Below, in pieces: positions 63,863 to 64,000 of a stretch of 64,000 nt of DNA. Source of the DNA: Methylobacterium sp. J-078 (GTDB lineage Bacteria; Pseudomonadota; Alphaproteobacteria; Rhizobiales; Beijerinckiaceae); the NCBI RefSeq assembly GCF_022829285.1, contig NZ_JAKSYI010000121.1, positions 51,792-115,791 on the forward strand, in the 5' to 3' direction. Numbering within the stretch: the stretch's first letter is position 1; each line of letters starts with the position of its first letter. Made by a program: the position numbers and the translations under genes. Below the pieces are notes generated by a model, which worked only from the letters and a program-made list of their open reading frames with translations, did not search any database and was not told the origin of the DNA.

Positions 63863-64000
63863 TAGTGCTCTGACTCAGACGGATGGTTCAGGAGCTCGGC
63901 TGAGGGCGTCGAAGATTGCAGAGGCGGGTTTAGTCCAGATGAAGGGCTTTGGGCTACGGTTGTGCTCGGCGATGTAGCGATTGATGGCGACCTGCAGGTC
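63863..64000 (-). mobile_element. IS630-family element, one end and transposase C-terminus
   Basis: The TA at 63863-63864 is followed by GTGCTCTGACTCAG, placed as a terminal repeat ought to be beside an IS630-type TA target. The transposase gene enters from outside the window, reading leftward to a stop at 63875-63877. The other end of the element is beyond the window, so its size and copy number cannot be judged. Confidence 0.7.
63875..64000 (-). CDS. IS630-family transposase, C-terminal 41 residues
   Basis: The visible tail includes NRYIAEHNRSPKPFIWTKPA, the signature C-terminal stretch of IS630/ISMex-type DDE transposases (pattern YIAEHNxxPKPFxWTK). The frame is open to the window edge and stops at 63875-63877 after PEPSV. 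The catalytic DDE residues lie outside the window, so integrity cannot be assessed. Confidence 0.88.
   Translation of the reverse strand, partial: DLQVAINRYIAEHNRSPKPFIWTKPASAIFDALSRAPEPSV

Overview
The window is a GC-rich chromosomal segment with tightly packed genes, typical of an alphaproteobacterium. My best inference is a Hyphomicrobiales member of the Methylobacterium/Methylorubrum kind. The grounds are the gene content (rimP-nusA-ylxR-infB-rbfA-truB cluster, CpdR, single-chain methylmalonyl-CoA mutase, a hopanoid-type HpnI glycosyltransferase, MHYT-GGDEF-EAL protein), a CtrA-type TTAA-N7-TTAA site and an alphaproteobacterial-type GAAC-N7-GAAC SOS box. Genus assignment is inference only.

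Layout. 1-0.8 kb: 3' part of asd. 0.9-1.4 kb: inverted repeats, a LexA-like box and a frameshifted gene remnant. 1.4-2.1 kb: Vat-type acetyltransferase. 2.2-11.5 kb: translation/transcription cluster rimP, nusA, ylxR(+L7Ae), infB, a methyltransferase-like gene, rbfA, truB. 11.5-15.9 kb: M20 amidohydrolase and a CueR-CopA copper module with a recognisable operator. 16-23 kb: class A PBP with a C-terminal SNase-like domain, an EmrAB-like pump and a lytic transglycosylase. 23.2-32.2 kb: a tightly coupled eight-gene operon (below), apparently continuing into a UDG-like gene, a UPF0104 membrane protein and a PhoR-like kinase (to 35.3 kb). 35-40 kb: AMP nucleosidase, c-di-GMP protein, TrmO. 40-46.2 kb: a TriABC-like RND pump with two adaptor proteins and a divergent TetR regulator with its probable operator. 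46-51.3 kb: sterol-desaturase family protein, creatininase-family/HDAC-family/renalase-like operon, HpnI-like glycosyltransferase. 51.3-56.8 kb: a dead ethanolamine-permease fragment, a glutamine amidotransferase, tRNA-Leu(CAA), a YqaA/DedA-like protein, DsbB, DUF1178, a Nit amidase, glutaredoxin, CpdR and N-formylglutamate amidohydrolase. 56.9-64 kb: methylmalonyl-CoA mutase, mannose-1-phosphate guanylyltransferase, FAD monooxygenase, ComM, and the end of an IS630-family element.

The most interesting unit is the operon at 23432-32217: myo-inositol-1-phosphate synthase, an HD-like putative hydrolase, a SAM methyltransferase, a Gfo/Idh/MocA oxidoreductase, a YcaO-domain protein, a xylose-isomerase-type TIM barrel, a GT4 glycosyltransferase and a PIG-L deacetylase. 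Seven of the eight genes after ino1 begin at or within a few bases to about 30 bases of the previous stop. Ino1, GT4 and PIG-L parallel the first steps of mycothiol synthesis. The remaining enzymes, above all a YcaO with no visible precursor peptide or azoline partner proteins, do not belong to any pathway I can name. I propose that it makes a modified inositol pseudodisaccharide; this is an inference from families and gene order. The operon is preceded by a perfect CtrA-type site and a leader that can fold over the ino1 ribosome binding site.
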